Notes: a model not told the origin generated them from the letters alone. A stretch of 64,000 bases of DNA from Halovivax ruber XH-70 (GCF_000328525.1 NC_019964.1:2542001-2606000); one strand, 5' to 3'; shown: positions 54,251 to 64,000, counted from the first letter of the stretch. Numbers and translations: made by a program.

Positions 54251-56086
54251 ATGTCATCACCGGCTGGCGAGGAAAATGGAGACACCGACGTTCGGGCGGT
54301 GTTTTCGTCGGCCGGAACCGGTGAGCCGCTCTCGACGGGGGAAGTCGCCGACGCGGTCGGTCGTGATCCGACGGTCGTCGCCGATCAGTTGGCGGCGCTC
54401 GCCGAGGCGGGCGTCCTCGACTCGAAATCGATCGACGACGGTGAACGGCTCTGGTGGGAGCGATCCACCGATGATCGGGGGCCGTTCGAAGCCACCGGCT
54501 CGCTAGCCCGGCGCGTCATCGAAGTGGTTGGCGAACCTGTCTTCGAGATCGACGGCGACGGCACGCTCGTCGCAGTCAACGACGCGTTCACCGCTCTCCT
54601 TGGCTACGATCGGGCGGACATACAGGGACGGGCACTGTCGTCGATCGGCCCCGGCAACGTCACGACCCAACTCGACGCCCGGCTCCGCGCGACCGAGGAC
54701 GAAACGACGACGACCGACCTCTCGCTCGAGTTCGAACTGGAGCGCGTCGACGGAACGACGGTCCCCGTCACCACGGCGTTCGGCGCGTGGACCGACGACG
54801 CAGGTGCACTTCTGGGTGCCGTCGGAATCGTCCGGGACGACCGCGATCGAAACGCGCGCGAGGCGACGCTCGCCCGCCAGCAGGAACGGCTGGCGATCTT
54901 GAACGACCTTCACGACATCGTCAGCGACGTGACCGCCGCCGCGCTCGAAGGGTCGACACGAGACGAGATCGAAGAGGCGGTCTGTACCAAGCTCGTCCAG
55001 TCGGACGCCTACGCCAGCGCCTGCATCGCCGAGGTCGATCCGACGGGATCGGAACTACAGCCGCGGGTCGAACGTGGCTTCGACGGCTACGCTGACGAGG
55101 TGACGATCTCGACCGATCCGGAATCGCCCCTCGGACAGGGGCCTGCCGCCCGCGCCGTCCGAACGCGGGAGGTACAGGCCTGCCCCAACGTCCAGGCGGA
55201 CCCCACGTTCGAACCCTGGCGAGAGGTCGCCGCCGAACACGGCTTTTCGGGCTGTGTCGCGATCCCGATCCTCCACGAGTCGACGCTGTACGGACTACTC
55301 TGTCTCTACACCGATCGGACCGACGCCTTCGACGAGGACGAACGGGCGGTCATCGGCCAACTCGGCGAGACCGTCGGCCACGCTATCTCCGCCGCGGAAC
55401 GCAAACGGGCGATGATGAGCGACGATATCATCGAAATCGGCCTGCAGTGTCGCGATTTCTTCGAGACACTCGGACTGAGTTACTCCCCGACAGGCACGGC
55501 CCAGTTCCACCAGACGATCCCCGTTGGCGACGGCTCGTACGTCCTCTACGGAACGGCCAGTGACGGCGGCCTGGCCGCCGTCGAAACGCTCGTAGACACC
55601 GACGAAACACCCCAGTACGAGTCCTGCGAGGTCATCTCGACCGATGGCGACGAGACGAGTTTCGAAGTTTCACTCACAGACGCACCGATTCCCTCCGTGG
55701 TCGCCGCCAACGGCGGGTACGTCGACGACGTACGGCTCGTCGACGGCGACCTGTTTACCCGCGTGCACCTCCCGCCTGGTGCCGACGTATCCCGCCTGAT
55801 CGCTGGCCTTCGCGACAATTACCCTGGCATCGAACCGGTAACCAGACGCCAGAAGACGAAACGACGCCCGACCGAGGACTACGTCTCGTCCGTCCTCGAA
55901 TCGACGCTCACCGAGCGCCAGCTGGCCGCCCTGAAAGCCGGGTACTACGCCGGTTTCTTCGAGTGGCCACGCGACAGTTCCGGCGAAGACGTCGCCGAGA
56001 CGCTCGATATCAGCCCCGCAACCTTCCACCAGCACGTCCGCACGGCCGAGCGAAAGATCCTCGACGAATTCCTCGACGGGCGCTGA
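54251..56086 (+). CDS. Bacterioopsin-activator-type regulator (wHTH-PAS-GAF-BAT-HTH10)
   Basis: From ATG 54251 the product has 611 residues. An N-terminal winged helix region (about 12-75: GEPLSTGEVADAVGRD...LAALAEAGVLDSKSIDD) is followed by a PAS domain (near 88-205), a GAF domain (about 220-380) and a BAT-specific region. The C-terminal HTH10 domain reads LTERQLAALKAGYYAGFFEWPR...ISPATFHQHVRTAE. This layout is the haloarchaeal Bat-like family, which senses redox, light or small ligands and activates target genes. The signal and targets are not known here. Confidence 0.9.
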   Translation: MSSPAGEENGDTDVRAVFSSAGTGEPLSTGEVADAVGRDPTVVADQLAALAEAGVLDSKSIDDGERLWWERSTDDRGPFEATGSLARRVIEVVGEPVFEIDGDGTLVAVNDAFTALLGYDRADIQGRALSSIGPGNVTTQLDARLRATEDETTTTDLSLEFELERVDGTTVPVTTAFGAWTDDAGALLGAVGIVRDDRDRNAREATLARQQERLAILNDLHDIVSDVTAAALEGSTRDEIEEAVCTKLVQSDAYASACIAEVDPTGSELQPRVERGFDGYADEVTISTDPESPLGQGPAARAVRTREVQACPNVQADPTFEPWREVAAEHGFSGCVAIPILHESTLYGLLCLYTDRTDAFDEDERAVIGQLGETVGHAISAAERKRAMMSDDIIEIGLQCRDFFETLGLSYSPTGTAQFHQTIPVGDGSYVLYGTASDGGLAAVETLVDTDETPQYESCEVISTDGDETSFEVSLTDAPIPSVVAANGGYVDDVRLVDGDLFTRVHLPPGADVSRLIAGLRDNYPGIEPVTRRQKTKRRPTEDYVSSVLESTLTERQLAALKAGYYAGFFEWPRDSSGEDVAETLDISPATFHQHVRTAERKILDEFLDGR

Positions 56087-56100
56087 CCGACCCCCGCGGT

Positions 56101-56490
56101 TCAGTACAGTAGACTTTCGAGTTTGTCCCGACGGCGCTCCAGATCGATCGCCGGCTCTACGTCCGGATCGTCGATCAGCCGGTCGATCACGAGCAGCGTG
56201 TCGGTTCCAGCCCGCTCGGCGGCATCTAACGCCGATTCGATCGCCGACCGGTTCAGCGCCAGCGACTCCAGGAGTCCCAGCGCGAGCGCAAGCGCGATAG
56301 CCCCTTCACCGTCCGGGAAAGCCACACTGATCCGGGAGAAATCGGGCTCGGTCGACGAGGAATCGGGAGCCGACGCGACGGTCAGACAACGAGGACAGAT
56401 CGCCGCCGCAGCCGCCTCGTCCGGCGCACACGCTCGAAGTGACTCGGGGACGATGAAGACGACTGGGTCGACGGTGCACGGACAGTCCAT
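56101..56490 (-). CDS. DUF6276-like haloarchaeal protein
   Basis: The product has 129 residues and begins MDCPCTVDPVVFIVPE, followed by ICPRCLTV near 31-38, a Cys pair set that may bind a metal. The rest is mostly helical (EGAIALALALGLLESLALN...LDAAERAGTDTLLVIDRLI). By memory this is DUF6276, which often lies next to atpD in haloarchaea, as it does here (25 bases after atpD). The function is unknown. Confidence 0.82.
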   Translation of the reverse strand: MDCPCTVDPVVFIVPESLRACAPDEAAAAAICPRCLTVASAPDSSSTEPDFSRISVAFPDGEGAIALALALGLLESLALNRSAIESALDAAERAGTDTLLVIDRLIDDPDVEPAIDLERRRDKLESLLY

Positions 56491-56515
56491 AGGAGAGAAA
56501 GCGAGGGGTCCGAAC

Positions 56516-57226
56516 TCAGTTGCCGCCGGCGACTGATTCCTGGACGTCGGCGTCGACGAACGGGTCAGCTTCCTCGGCAGCGGCCGCGTCCTCCGCCTCT
56601 TCGGCCTCTTTCTTGTCCTTGATCTTCTTCATGCGGAAGATCTCCTCACGTTCTTGCTCTTCGAGTTTCTGCTCGATGTACTCCTCGCTCTCGTAGAGGT
56701 CGGGGAGCAATTTGAACTCGAGGGCGTTGACGCGACGCTTCGTGGTCTCGATCTCCTCTAGCATCTTCTTCATCGCCGTCTCGACTTCGGCGGCGAGAAT
56801 GATGCTCTCTAAGAGATCCTCGTAGGCCTCGGCGGCCTCGTCGATACGGGCCGAGGTGCCCATGAGCCCGTAGCCACGCTGGTCCAGGCTCTTCGAGACG
56901 CGCGAGGACTCGATCTGCGGGACGACGACGCCCATGATGTTCTTCGACTCGGTAGTGATCTCGGGATGTTCCTGCAGCGCCGCGGCGGCACCGCGAACCG
57001 CGACGTCGCCCTCCATCGCACGGGCCATGTTGATCGTCCGCTGGGCCTCCTCGTAGTCCGAAGTGAGTTCGCCCCGGACGTCCTGCGCGCGATCGAGGAT
57101 GTCCATGAACTCCATGATGAGGCCGTCGCGCTTTTGCTCTAGCGTGCCGTGGCCCCGCTCTGAGAGTTCGATGCGATCCTCGATCGCCATCAACTCCTTG
57201 CGGGTCGGTTTGACGTCGGTGGCCAT
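56516..57226 (-). CDS. atpD: A-type ATP synthase subunit D
   Basis: The product has 236 residues and is an elongated coiled-coil central-stalk protein. The N-terminal [33 protein letters not shown] stretch is typical of subunit D, which forms the rotor axle inside the A3B3 head. The C-terminus has an acidic, Ala/Glu-rich extension of about 35 residues. It is separated from atpB by a zinc ribbon gene and by an opposite-strand gene. Confidence 0.96.
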   Translation of the reverse strand: MATDVKPTRKELMAIEDRIELSERGHGTLEQKRDGLIMEFMDILDRAQDVRGELTSDYEEAQRTINMARAMEGDVAVRGAAAALQEHPEITTESKNIMGVVVPQIESSRVSKSLDQRGYGLMGTSARIDEAAEAYEDLLESIILAAEVETAMKKMLEEIETTKRRVNALEFKLLPDLYESEEYIEQKLEEQEREEIFRMKKIKDKKEAEEAEDAAAAEEADPFVDADVQESVAGGN

Positions 57227-57334
57227 CTTACCGAGACCTTTCGCACCCAGGCGGATAACTGTTTTCAGATGTGCCGGAGACGGTCCAGCGACGACGTCCG
57301 ACCGAGTCCGGAACCACCCGACACCGATTCCGAC

Positions 57335-57538
57335 TTACCCCAGAAACAGATCGATCATGTTCCCCGAGGATTGTCCCCGGTACAGCTCGGAGTAGCCGCA
57401 GTTGGTGCAACTGACGACCTGAAAACTCCGGTTCTGGATATCGAACATCTTCGAGAGTCCACCGCCAGTCGTCGAGATCTTGTCCGTCTCCGTCTTCGTA
57501 TGCCCGCACTTCGGACAGCCGCGTTCTCCGTCCTTCAT
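57335..57538 (-). CDS. Zinc ribbon protein (RPA12/TFS-like ribbon family)
   Basis: From ATG 57538 the product has 67 residues. The paired motifs CPKCGH (near residue 8) and CTNCGY (near 44) form a complete zinc ribbon, with the KMFDIQNRSFQVVS strand between them. Similar small ribbons act as RNA- or DNA-binding accessory proteins. It lies between atpB and atpD on the same strand as the ATP synthase genes. Confidence 0.87.
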   Translation of the reverse strand: MKDGERGCPKCGHTKTETDKISTTGGGLSKMFDIQNRSFQVVSCTNCGYSELYRGQSSGNMIDLFLG

Positions 57539-57590
57539 ATCACGAGATGGAATCCGGAGAACAAAGTATTTGCCGGTCGAGTTGACACGT

Positions 57591-57815
57591 ATGGCTATGG
57601 TAGCCGCGACGATGGTTGCTCTCCTCTTCGTTTCGCTCGCCATGTTCTTCGGCCTCTGGTGGCTGATCGAGGAAGAAACCGCCGATCCGCCGGTGATGGA
57701 CCGGGCGGAGGCCGAACGGCGCGCGATCGAACAGGGCGGGCGCGGAACGAAAGACGGGTCACCAGACGAGCGGCCGAATGACGAACGCGACGACGATGAC
57801 GTCGGCTGGGACTGA
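57591..57815 (+). CDS. Small single-span membrane protein within the ATP synthase region
   Basis: From ATG 57591 the product has 74 residues: an N-terminal hydrophobic helix (VAATMVALLFVSLAMFFGLWWLI) and a highly charged tail rich in Glu, Asp, Arg and Asn. It is read on the opposite strand from the ATP synthase genes and ends 86 bases before the convergent atpB stop. Its start is divergent from the zinc ribbon gene. The function is unknown; some haloarchaea also have an extra gene between atpB and atpD. Confidence 0.7.
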   Translation: MAMVAATMVALLFVSLAMFFGLWWLIEEETADPPVMDRAEAERRAIEQGGRGTKDGSPDERPNDERDDDDVGWD

Positions 57816-57901
57816 CTGAGACCGACAGCAACCACTCGAGACGAGCGACGCACTGGTCAAACGCGTTCGATACCGACAGCAGAACGGAAAGTCGCGAGCG
57901 A

Positions 57902-59326
57902 TCAGTCCGCGGACGCTTCGACCGTCTCGCTCTCGTCTTCGACGTAGTACTGGTCGATGAACTCCTCGTCGACGCGGTTGAGTTCCGCCTTCGGGAGCAT
58001 CGAGAGGAGCTCCCAGCCGACGCCGAGCGTCTCCTCGATCGTCCGGTTGGTGTCGAAGCCTTGCTGGATGAACTCCGCTTCGAACCGCTCGGCGAAGTCG
58101 AGGTACTTGTTGTCACGCTCGGAGAGGGCCTCGCGACCGACGATGTTCACGAGGTCGCGCAGGTCCTCACCCTCCGCGTACGCGGCGTAGAGCTGGTCGG
58201 AGACGTCGCCGTGATCCCCACGGGTGAGGCCTTCGCCGATCCCGTCGTCCATCAGGCGCGACAGGCTCGGGAGGACGTCGATCGGCGGCTCGACACCCTG
58301 ACTGTTCAGGGATCGGTCGACGATGATCTGACCTTCCGTGATGTAGCCGGTCAGGTCCGGGATCGGGTGCGTGATGTCGTCGGATGGCATCGTCAGGATC
58401 GGAATCTGCGTGACCGATCCCTCCTGGCCCTCGATCCGACCCGCCCGCTCGTAGAGCTGGGCCAGGTCGGTGTACATGTATCCGGGGTAGCCACGGCGAC
58501 CCGGGACCTCCTCACGTGCGGCGCCGATCTCGCGCAGCGCCTCACAGTAGTTGGTCATGTCGGTGAGGATGACCAGGACGTGGTAGTCCTTCTCGAACGC
58601 GAGATACTCGGCGGTCGTCAGCGCCAGGCGCGGCGTGACCGTCCGCTCGACGGCCGGGTCGTCCGCGAGGTTCATGAAGACGACCGAGCGCTCCAGCGCA
58701 CCGGTGCGCTCGAAGTCTTCCATGAACTCGTTCGCTTCTTCCTGCGTGATCCCCATCGCACCGAAGATCACCGCGAACTCGGAGCCCTCGTCGTCTCCGT
58801 CACCGCTCTCGTCTTCTTCCGGCACGGACGCCTGGCGCGCGATCTGCAGCGCCAGATCGTTGTGTGGCAGGCCGGAGCCCGAGAAGATCGGGAGCTTCTG
58901 GCCGCGCACGAGCGTGTTCATGCCGTCGATACCGGAGACGCCGGTCTGGATGAACGCTTCCGGGTACTCCCGGGAGTAGGGATTGATCGCCTCGCCGACG
59001 ATGTCCTGGCGTTCGTCCGGCACGATCTCCGGGCCACCGTCGATCGGGTTCCCGGAACCGTCCAGCACCCGTCCGAGGAGATCCTCGGTGACGGGCATCT
59101 TCATGGTCTCGCCGAGGAAGCGGACCGACGCGTTGCGGTCGATCCCCTCGGTCCCCTCGAATACCTGGATCGCGACGAGCCCTTCGCTCGACTCCAGGAC
59201 CTGCCCACGCAGCGTCTCGCCGGCGGGCGTTTCGATCTCGACCATCTCGTCGTAGCCGACGGCTTCGTCGACCTCGGCGAAGACCAGCGGTCCGCTGACC
59301 TCGGTGATCGTCTGATACTCCTTCAT
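57902..59326 (-). CDS. atpB: A-type ATP synthase subunit B
   Basis: The product has 474 residues and is the non-catalytic head subunit of the A3B3 hexamer. The [18 protein letters not shown] beta barrel begins it, and the nucleotide-binding core lacks a normal P-loop, as expected for subunit [16 protein letters not shown] and [18 protein letters not shown] are conserved. It lies one base after atpA, consistent with a tight operon. Confidence 0.97.
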   Translation of the reverse strand: MKEYQTITEVSGPLVFAEVDEAVGYDEMVEIETPAGETLRGQVLESSEGLVAIQVFEGTEGIDRNASVRFLGETMKMPVTEDLLGRVLDGSGNPIDGGPEIVPDERQDIVGEAINPYSREYPEAFIQTGVSGIDGMNTLVRGQKLPIFSGSGLPHNDLALQIARQASVPEEDESGDGDDEGSEFAVIFGAMGITQEEANEFMEDFERTGALERSVVFMNLADDPAVERTVTPRLALTTAEYLAFEKDYHVLVILTDMTNYCEALREIGAAREEVPGRRGYPGYMYTDLAQLYERAGRIEGQEGSVTQIPILTMPSDDITHPIPDLTGYITEGQIIVDRSLNSQGVEPPIDVLPSLSRLMDDGIGEGLTRGDHGDVSDQLYAAYAEGEDLRDLVNIVGREALSERDNKYLDFAERFEAEFIQQGFDTNRTIEETLGVGWELLSMLPKAELNRVDEEFIDQYYVEDESETVEASAD

Positions 59327-59327
59327 G

Positions 59328-61091
59328 TTAGTACAACCCCCTGAGCTGCTCGGCGAGATCAGCTTCGATCTCGTCGATGAACTCGTCGTACTCCTCGGCC
59401 GTGCCCATCCGGTTCAGGCGCGGCGCGGCGTCGACGCTCTGAATCTCGTCGACGGGGACGCCAGCGTCGAGTGCCTCGAAGGCCTCGTCGTTGAACGTCT
59501 TGATCGCCCCGAGCATCTGGTAGGTCTTCTCGGGTTCGCAGTAGGTGTCGACGTCGTGCAGGGCGTTCTGCTGCAGCCACGCCTCGCGGAGGTAGCGTGC
59601 GACCTCCAGCGTCAGCTGCTGGTCCTCCGGCAGCGCGTCCTTGCCGACGAGCTGGACGATCTCCTGCAGTTCTGCCTCCTCGTCGAGCACGTCGACGGCC
59701 CACTGACGGATATCCGGCCAGTCGCCGGCGACGTTGTCGGTGAACCAGGGATCGAGCTGGCCACGATACAGCGAGTAGGACTCGTCCCAGTTGATCGCCG
59801 GGAAGTGTCGACGCTCGGCGAGGTCCGCGTCCAGCGCCCAGAACGTCTTGACGATGCGCAGCGTGTTCTGGGTGACCGGCTCGGAGAAGTCCCCACCCGG
59901 TGGCGACACCGCGCCGACGACCGAGATGGATCCTTCGCCGCCGTTTTGCAGTTCGAATCGACCGGCGCGCTCGTAGAACTCCGCCAGTCGCGCGGCGAGG
60001 TAGGCCGGGTAGCCCTCCTCACCGGGCATCTCCTCCAGCCGGGAGGAGATTTCGCGCATGGCCTCGGCCCACCGCGAGGTGGAGTCGGCCATCAGCGCGA
60101 CGTCGTAGCCCATGTCGCGGTAGTACTCCGCGATCGTGATTCCCGTGTAGATGCAGGATTCACGCGCCGCGACGGGCATGTTCGACGTGTTGGCGATGAG
60201 GCAGGTCCGGGCCATCAGCGGGTTCCCGGTCTGCGGGTCCGGCAGTTCCGGGAAGTCCTCGATGACCTCGGTCATCTCGTTGCCACGTTCGCCACAGCCG
60301 ATGTAGACGACGATGTCCGCGTCGGACCACTTGGCCAGCTGCTGCTGGGTGACGGTCTTGCCCGAGCCGAACGGACCCGGAATCGCAGCCGTCCCACCCT
60401 TCGCGAGCGGGAAGAGGCCGTCCTGGATCCGCTGGCCCGTGACAAGCGGTTCCGTCGGGGTGCGTTTCTCGGCGGCCGGACGGGCGGTCCGAACCGGCCA
60501 CTCCTGGTGCATCGAAATTGCCTCGCCGGTGTCGAGTTCGACGACCGTCTCCTCGACGGTGAACTCGCCGGACTCGACGGCGACGACTTCGCCGCCCTCG
60601 GAGTCGGGCGGGACCATCACCTTGTGTTCGATGGTGACGGTCTCCGGAACGACGCCAACGACGTCGCCGGGTTCGACGACGTCGCCCTCGTCGACCTTGG
60701 GTTCGAATTCCCAGGTCTCCTCCAAGTCGATGCCCGGTGCGTCGACACCGCGGTCGAGGAACGCCGATCCCATCTTCTCCTCTAGGGCGTCGAGCGGGCG
60801 CTGGACACCGTCGTAGATGGAGTCGAGCATCCCAGGTCCAAGGTCGACGGAGAGGGGGTCGCCCGTGTTCTCGACGGGCTCTCCGGGGCCGACCCCGGAG
60901 GTCTCCTCGTAGACCTGGATCGTTGTGACGTTTCCTTCGATCTCGATAACCTCGCCCATCAGCCCTTCGTCGCCCACGTAGACGACGTCGTTCATCCGGG
61001 CGTCGAGGTCCGTGGCGGTCACGACGGGACCGCTCACGCTGTCGATGACACCGTCCTCCTGGACGGTCTCTGTATCTGTTGCCTGACTCAT
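59328..61091 (-). CDS. atpA: A-type ATP synthase subunit A (catalytic)
   Basis: The product has 587 residues and is the catalytic head subunit. The P-loop GPFGSGKT lies at 239-246. The bulge (nonhomologous) region of about 85 residues typical of V/A-type A subunits is present between the barrel and the core. [19 protein letters not shown] and [18 protein letters not shown] are catalytic-core hallmarks. It is one base from atpF. Confidence 0.98.
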   Translation of the reverse strand: MSQATDTETVQEDGVIDSVSGPVVTATDLDARMNDVVYVGDEGLMGEVIEIEGNVTTIQVYEETSGVGPGEPVENTGDPLSVDLGPGMLDSIYDGVQRPLDALEEKMGSAFLDRGVDAPGIDLEETWEFEPKVDEGDVVEPGDVVGVVPETVTIEHKVMVPPDSEGGEVVAVESGEFTVEETVVELDTGEAISMHQEWPVRTARPAAEKRTPTEPLVTGQRIQDGLFPLAKGGTAAIPGPFGSGKTVTQQQLAKWSDADIVVYIGCGERGNEMTEVIEDFPELPDPQTGNPLMARTCLIANTSNMPVAARESCIYTGITIAEYYRDMGYDVALMADSTSRWAEAMREISSRLEEMPGEEGYPAYLAARLAEFYERAGRFELQNGGEGSISVVGAVSPPGGDFSEPVTQNTLRIVKTFWALDADLAERRHFPAINWDESYSLYRGQLDPWFTDNVAGDWPDIRQWAVDVLDEEAELQEIVQLVGKDALPEDQQLTLEVARYLREAWLQQNALHDVDTYCEPEKTYQMLGAIKTFNDEAFEALDAGVPVDEIQSVDAAPRLNRMGTAEEYDEFIDEIEADLAEQLRGLY

Positions 61092-61092
61092 A

Positions 61093-61419
61093 CTAGTCTT
61101 CTTCCTCCATCAGGTCGATCCCGATCGCGCGTTTGATCTGCTCGCGCAGTCCGCTGCCACCGGTACCGCTGCCGATCGTGACGACGACGGGTTCGACACT
61201 CGTTTCGACGCGCTCGCGGACACCCCGCGAGAGGTGCTCGACGTCGTCGTCGTGCATGACGACGATACCGACACCGTCGTCGTCGAGCGCTCGCTCGGCC
61301 GCGTCGTCGAGTTCGTCGTCCTTGTCGTCGTCGGCCACGTTTTCGAACCGTCTGACGCCGGCGAGCCGGAATCCAGTCGTAAACTCCGGGCTGCCGACGA
61401 CGGCGATTTCCTGGCTCAT
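61093..61419 (-). CDS. atpF: A-type ATP synthase subunit F
   Basis: The product has 108 residues with a Rossmann-like fold: [36 protein letters not shown] and [11 protein letters not shown]. Subunit F regulates rotation with subunit D in the central stalk. Its start overlaps the atpC stop by four bases. Confidence 0.95.
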   Translation of the reverse strand: MSQEIAVVGSPEFTTGFRLAGVRRFENVADDDKDDELDDAAERALDDDGVGIVVMHDDDVEHLSRGVRERVETSVEPVVVTIGSGTGGSGLREQIKRAIGIDLMEEED

Positions 61420-62468
61420 AGGACCACCAGTTCGTCTTCGATCTCCGCTTCGGAGAGGCCGACTTCGCGACCGCGCGCGATGGCGCGGATGTTCTCGACC
61501 TCTCGTTCTTTCGCGAGGATGTACGAGAGCACCGCCGATACCGACACCGGGTAGATGCTCGAGAGTCGATCCGAGTACTCGAGCAACGCCGCATCGAGGG
61601 CGTGCTCGAACTGGATGAGGCTGTCGGCCTCGCGCAGTTGATCGAGTGCGGTCGACAGGCGGTCACCGTACGTCCGATCCTCGGTGATGTGTGTGACGAG
61701 TTCGTCGCGATCGTTCACCAGTCGGTTCAGTTCCGACTCGGTGAACAGGGTACCGCCCTCGATGTAGAACGCCGACGGATCGAGGTCGGCCCCACTCCGG
61801 GCGAGCCTGAGTGCGTTCCGGGCGTTCCGGAAGTCGATCTCGGCCTGCAGGAACTCGACGTACATCGCTTCGGGCCCCTCCTGCGGGCGACCGAGGTCGG
61901 CCAGCAGGCGCTCGTAGAACGTTCGATCGAGGGCGTTCTCGAGCGGAACGAGCGTGCCGGACTCCTCGTAGACCTCGAACGCAGCCGACAGCGGCTCGTA
62001 GAAGATCGTCCGGTTCAACAGTTCGATCACGTCTTCGATCTCGCCGGCGTCGACGAGTCGGTCGAGCAGGGCGTCGTCGAGCTCGCCGGCGCGGATGAGA
62101 TCCGTGCGGATCTCCTCGGCCGGCGTGTCCGTGTAGATGCCCCGAATAACCGTCTTGACGTTCCAGACGTCGAACTTGCGCAGATACCGGGCGATCAGGT
62201 CGTACAGCCGCCCCTCCGACCAGTCGAGCAGGTCGTCGAAGTGTTTCGCGAGGTTGCGATTGAGGGCGTACTCGATCAGGTCGACGCCCGAAAAGCGTGC
62301 GCCGAGTTCGTTGATCTCGTCTTCGTACTCGCGCTCTTCCATGAACCGCGCGATACCGCTCGGCCCCATCCGGATCAGCTTCCGGTAGTCTTCGTCGGCG
62401 AACAGCGTCGCTCTGCGTGACCGGACGCGTGCGTTGACGAACTCCGGATTCGAGGCACCTGTACTCAT
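61416..62468 (-). CDS. atpC: A-type ATP synthase subunit C
   Basis: The 350-residue product is the funnel-shaped subunit C (V-type d homolog) which joins the central stalk to the membrane rotor. Repeated helical segments with conserved aromatic and acidic residues (YRKLIRMGPSGIARFMEEREYEDEI; WNVKTVIRGIYTD) support this. It overlaps atpE by four bases. Confidence 0.95.
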   Translation of the reverse strand: MSTGASNPEFVNARVRSRRATLFADEDYRKLIRMGPSGIARFMEEREYEDEINELGARFSGVDLIEYALNRNLAKHFDDLLDWSEGRLYDLIARYLRKFDVWNVKTVIRGIYTDTPAEEIRTDLIRAGELDDALLDRLVDAGEIEDVIELLNRTIFYEPLSAAFEVYEESGTLVPLENALDRTFYERLLADLGRPQEGPEAMYVEFLQAEIDFRNARNALRLARSGADLDPSAFYIEGGTLFTESELNRLVNDRDELVTHITEDRTYGDRLSTALDQLREADSLIQFEHALDAALLEYSDRLSSIYPVSVSAVLSYILAKEREVENIRAIARGREVGLSEAEIEDELVVL

Positions 62469-63046
62469 TGCTCGAACAGTTGCTCGCTGATTTCGCGGAG
62501 ATTGTCCTCCCAGACGTCTGCGAGGACCGAGTCGAACGTGTTGTTGACCCGGACTCTCGATCCCTCGCTTTCGACGACGACGCCGCCGAGGCAGTCGTAC
62601 TCGCCGGCCACCTCGTAGCCGTCGTAGTCGTCGACGATGGATGCTAAGAGTTCCTGATCTCCGGCACGACCGTAGACGCGCACGTCGTCACCGGCCTCGA
62701 ACTCGTCGCTTGCAGCCGAAAGCAGCGTTCGGGTGAGTTCCTCGCGAGTGTCACCGTCGAGGGAGGTAAGCTCCTCCTCGACGGCCTCGCGAACGTCGCC
62801 CAGCACGTCGCGGCGCGCCTCGAGACGCTCCTGCTTGGCCTCGAGTTGCGCACTGGAGAGGCGCTGTTCGCGCAGCTGCTCGATCTCGCGGTCGGCCTCC
62901 CGTTCGGCCTGGTCGCGGATCTCCGCAGCGTCGTCCTCGGCGTCGGCGACGATCTCGTCGGCGCGAGTCTCGGCCTCTTCGCGGAGTTCCTCCGCACGCG
63001 CGTGGGCTTCCTCTCGAATATCCGCTACGACAGTATCCAAACTCAT
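62465..63046 (-). CDS. atpE: A-type ATP synthase subunit E
   Basis: The product has 193 residues. The first 100 residues form a long charged coiled coil (ADIREEAHARAEELREEAETRADEI...), and the C-terminal part is the globular head-binding domain. It is the peripheral stalk that keeps the head from spinning, usually paired with subunit H. It is 16 bases from atpK. Confidence 0.95.
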   Translation of the reverse strand: MSLDTVVADIREEAHARAEELREEAETRADEIVADAEDDAAEIRDQAEREADREIEQLREQRLSSAQLEAKQERLEARRDVLGDVREAVEEELTSLDGDTREELTRTLLSAASDEFEAGDDVRVYGRAGDQELLASIVDDYDGYEVAGEYDCLGGVVVESEGSRVRVNNTFDSVLADVWEDNLREISEQLFEQ

Positions 63047-63062
63047 TGTGAGAGGTGGTCGC

Positions 63063-63347
63063 TTACTGGACCAGGAAGATGACGACGATGGAGAAAATGA
63101 CGAGCGTCTCCGGCAGGACTGTCAGCAGAATGCCGGGCGCGAGCATGTCACGGTCCTCGGCGATCGCGCCGACGGCCGCAGCGCCGATTCCTCGCTCTGC
63201 GTAGCCGGAGGCGAGCGCCGCGAGCCCGACACCGATCGCCGCCGCCGCAGCGGCCATGTACGAGGCCACTTCGACGTCAGCATCGTTGGTCGCCGCTTCA
63301 GTCGTCTGCAGTGCCGTGTCGAGTAGGTCGGGTACGTTTTCGATCAT
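63063..63347 (-). CDS. atpK: A-type ATP synthase subunit K (rotor ring c subunit)
   Basis: The product has 94 residues and is a two-helix rotor subunit. The first helix spans about 29-50 (ASYMAAAAAAIGVGLAAL), the loop is YAERGIGAAA, and the second helix carries the ion-binding Glu as E80 in LPETLVIFSIV. A 28-residue N-terminal extension precedes the first helix; it may be cleaved or an extra segment. A promoter-like box lies upstream, so it may be transcribed separately. Confidence 0.94.
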   Translation of the reverse strand: MIENVPDLLDTALQTTEAATNDADVEVASYMAAAAAAIGVGLAALASGYAERGIGAAAVGAIAEDRDMLAPGILLTVLPETLVIFSIVVIFLVQ

Positions 63348-63407
63348 GATTGGATGAAGTCCGCACGTTCAGTTGGCTGTGAACAGTCGTACCTGGCTCT
63401 GCACACC

Positions 63408-63416
63408 CCATAAATC
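63408..63416 (-). promoter_or_regulatory. TATA-like box upstream of atpK
   Basis: On the minus strand this reads GATTTATGG about 65 bases before atpK. It sits in the 178-base gap after atpI and could give an internal transcript for the very abundant rotor subunit. Confidence 0.45.
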
Positions 63417-63525
63417 CCTCGAAAGAAATCGATACCGCTAAAAGCTGGGTGGCCCGATTTCGGGAGAATTTGACCGCTGTGAGCGTCGATGGCAGACGCG
63501 AAACGGGCAAGCAGTGAGACCGCGT

Positions 63526-63999
63526 TCAGTCGGCCGTCTGGCCGACGTCACGCCCGAACGGCTCGTACTCCTCGCCGCCGCCCTCGTAGAACTTCTGGTA
63601 GAACTCGACCCACTCGAGGCGGAGCATCTGAATGCCCGCCGAGGTGATCCCGAGGATCAACACGAGGACGTGTCCGAAGACCAGGACCAGGATGCCGGCC
63701 ACGATCGCGATAGCCGAGACCAGTGGGCCGTCACCGAGGTGGATCAGACCGACGAACTCCATCTCGTAGCCCGAGACGTCGTACGTCGGGAGGTTGAACA
63801 CCGTGTGACCGTGGCCGTCGGAGTAGCCACCCCAGACGAGCAGGTTGACCGCGAACGCCATTCCCGCCTTCGCGAGCAGCACCGCAGTCAATCGGAGGTA
63901 CGAGAGGACGTGCCCGAACATCCAGGCCGGCGATTCGACGAGGCCGGTCGCCCCCTCGCCGATGCCGACCATCACGAGGCCGACGAACATCGCGATCAA
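63526..63999 (-). CDS. atpI: A-type ATP synthase subunit I, C-terminal part (runs off the window)
   Basis: The last 157 residues of the large membrane stator subunit are encoded; the start lies beyond the right edge. The hydrophobic segments and the motif LSYLRLTAVLLAKAGMAFAVNLLVW match the C-terminal membrane half of subunit I, which holds the ion channel with the rotor ring. It is upstream of atpK on the minus strand, as expected. Subunit H probably follows beyond the window. Confidence 0.93.
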   Translation of the reverse strand: MIAMFVGLVMVGIGEGATGLVESPAWMFGHVLSYLRLTAVLLAKAGMAFAVNLLVWGGYSDGHGHTVFNLPTYDVSGYEMEFVGLIHLGDGPLVSAIAIVAGILVLVFGHVLVLILGITSAGIQMLRLEWVEFYQKFYEGGGEEYEPFGRDVGQTAD

Positions 64000-64000
64000 G

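Noticed and set aside
63298-63510. Minus-strand frame between atpI and atpK
   Set aside because: It overlaps atpK, has no hydrophobic or catalytic pattern and lies over a promoter-like box.

Overview
The window is chromosomal DNA from a haloarchaeon (class Halobacteria). GC content is very high, the proteins are rich in Asp and Glu, and the informational genes are archaeal: aIF2 gamma, aRF1, Rpo7/Spt4, RPA3 with its partner, and an A-type ATP synthase. Many starts sit about 25-32 bases downstream of a TATA-like box with no ribosome binding site, which fits the leaderless transcripts common in this group. I cannot name the genus from sequence alone.

Layout. Bases 1-180 hold the end of a gene that looks like a CoA ligase, followed by a glutamine amidotransferase. 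Bases 1008-18112 hold the most interesting region, a set of genes that together look like a complete aerobic route for tryptophan breakdown. An indoleamine 2,3-dioxygenase-type enzyme (12397-13563) would open the indole ring. An alpha/beta hydrolase (9864-10841) is the candidate formylkynurenine formamidase. Kynureninase (11013-12320) would release anthranilate and alanine. An aryl-CoA ligase (6768-8417) would make 2-aminobenzoyl-CoA. A flavin monooxygenase/reductase (14649-16814) would dearomatise it, next to an F420-type LLM protein (13793-14644). A beta-oxidation set would finish the job: acyl-CoA dehydrogenase, MaoC hydratase, RidA-like protein, SDR, enoyl-CoA hydratase and glutaryl-CoA dehydrogenase. 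A stand-alone trpB and a PH-like membrane protein sit among these genes.

Bases 18113-18680 carry a dense array of short hairpins with an internal direct repeat about 114 bp long. Bases 18778-27667 hold mixed housekeeping genes: a HIT protein, an MFS transporter, a Sulfolobus-type zinc ferredoxin, haloarchaeal small families, a GcvT/YgfZ-like protein, a geranylgeranyl reductase-like flavoprotein, a cupin, a thioesterase and a dephospho-CoA kinase. Bases 27690-30135 are the conserved archaeal cluster aIF2 gamma - PIN - Rpo7 - Spt4. Bases 30294-49328 include a regulator, the RPA3 operon, Tsr3, a large Rieske protein, threonine ammonia-lyase, a MATE exporter, citrate synthase, membrane proteins and threonine synthase. 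Bases 49425-56086 hold ArgRS, a MinD-like ATPase, aRF1 and a Bat-type regulator. Bases 56101-64000 (minus strand) hold the A-type ATP synthase genes atpI(partial)-K-E-C-F-A-B and atpD. Between atpB and atpD lie a zinc ribbon protein and an opposite-strand small membrane protein.

Most lines of evidence are motif recognition by eye. No alignments or database searches were run, and the pathway assignment is inferred from gene content.
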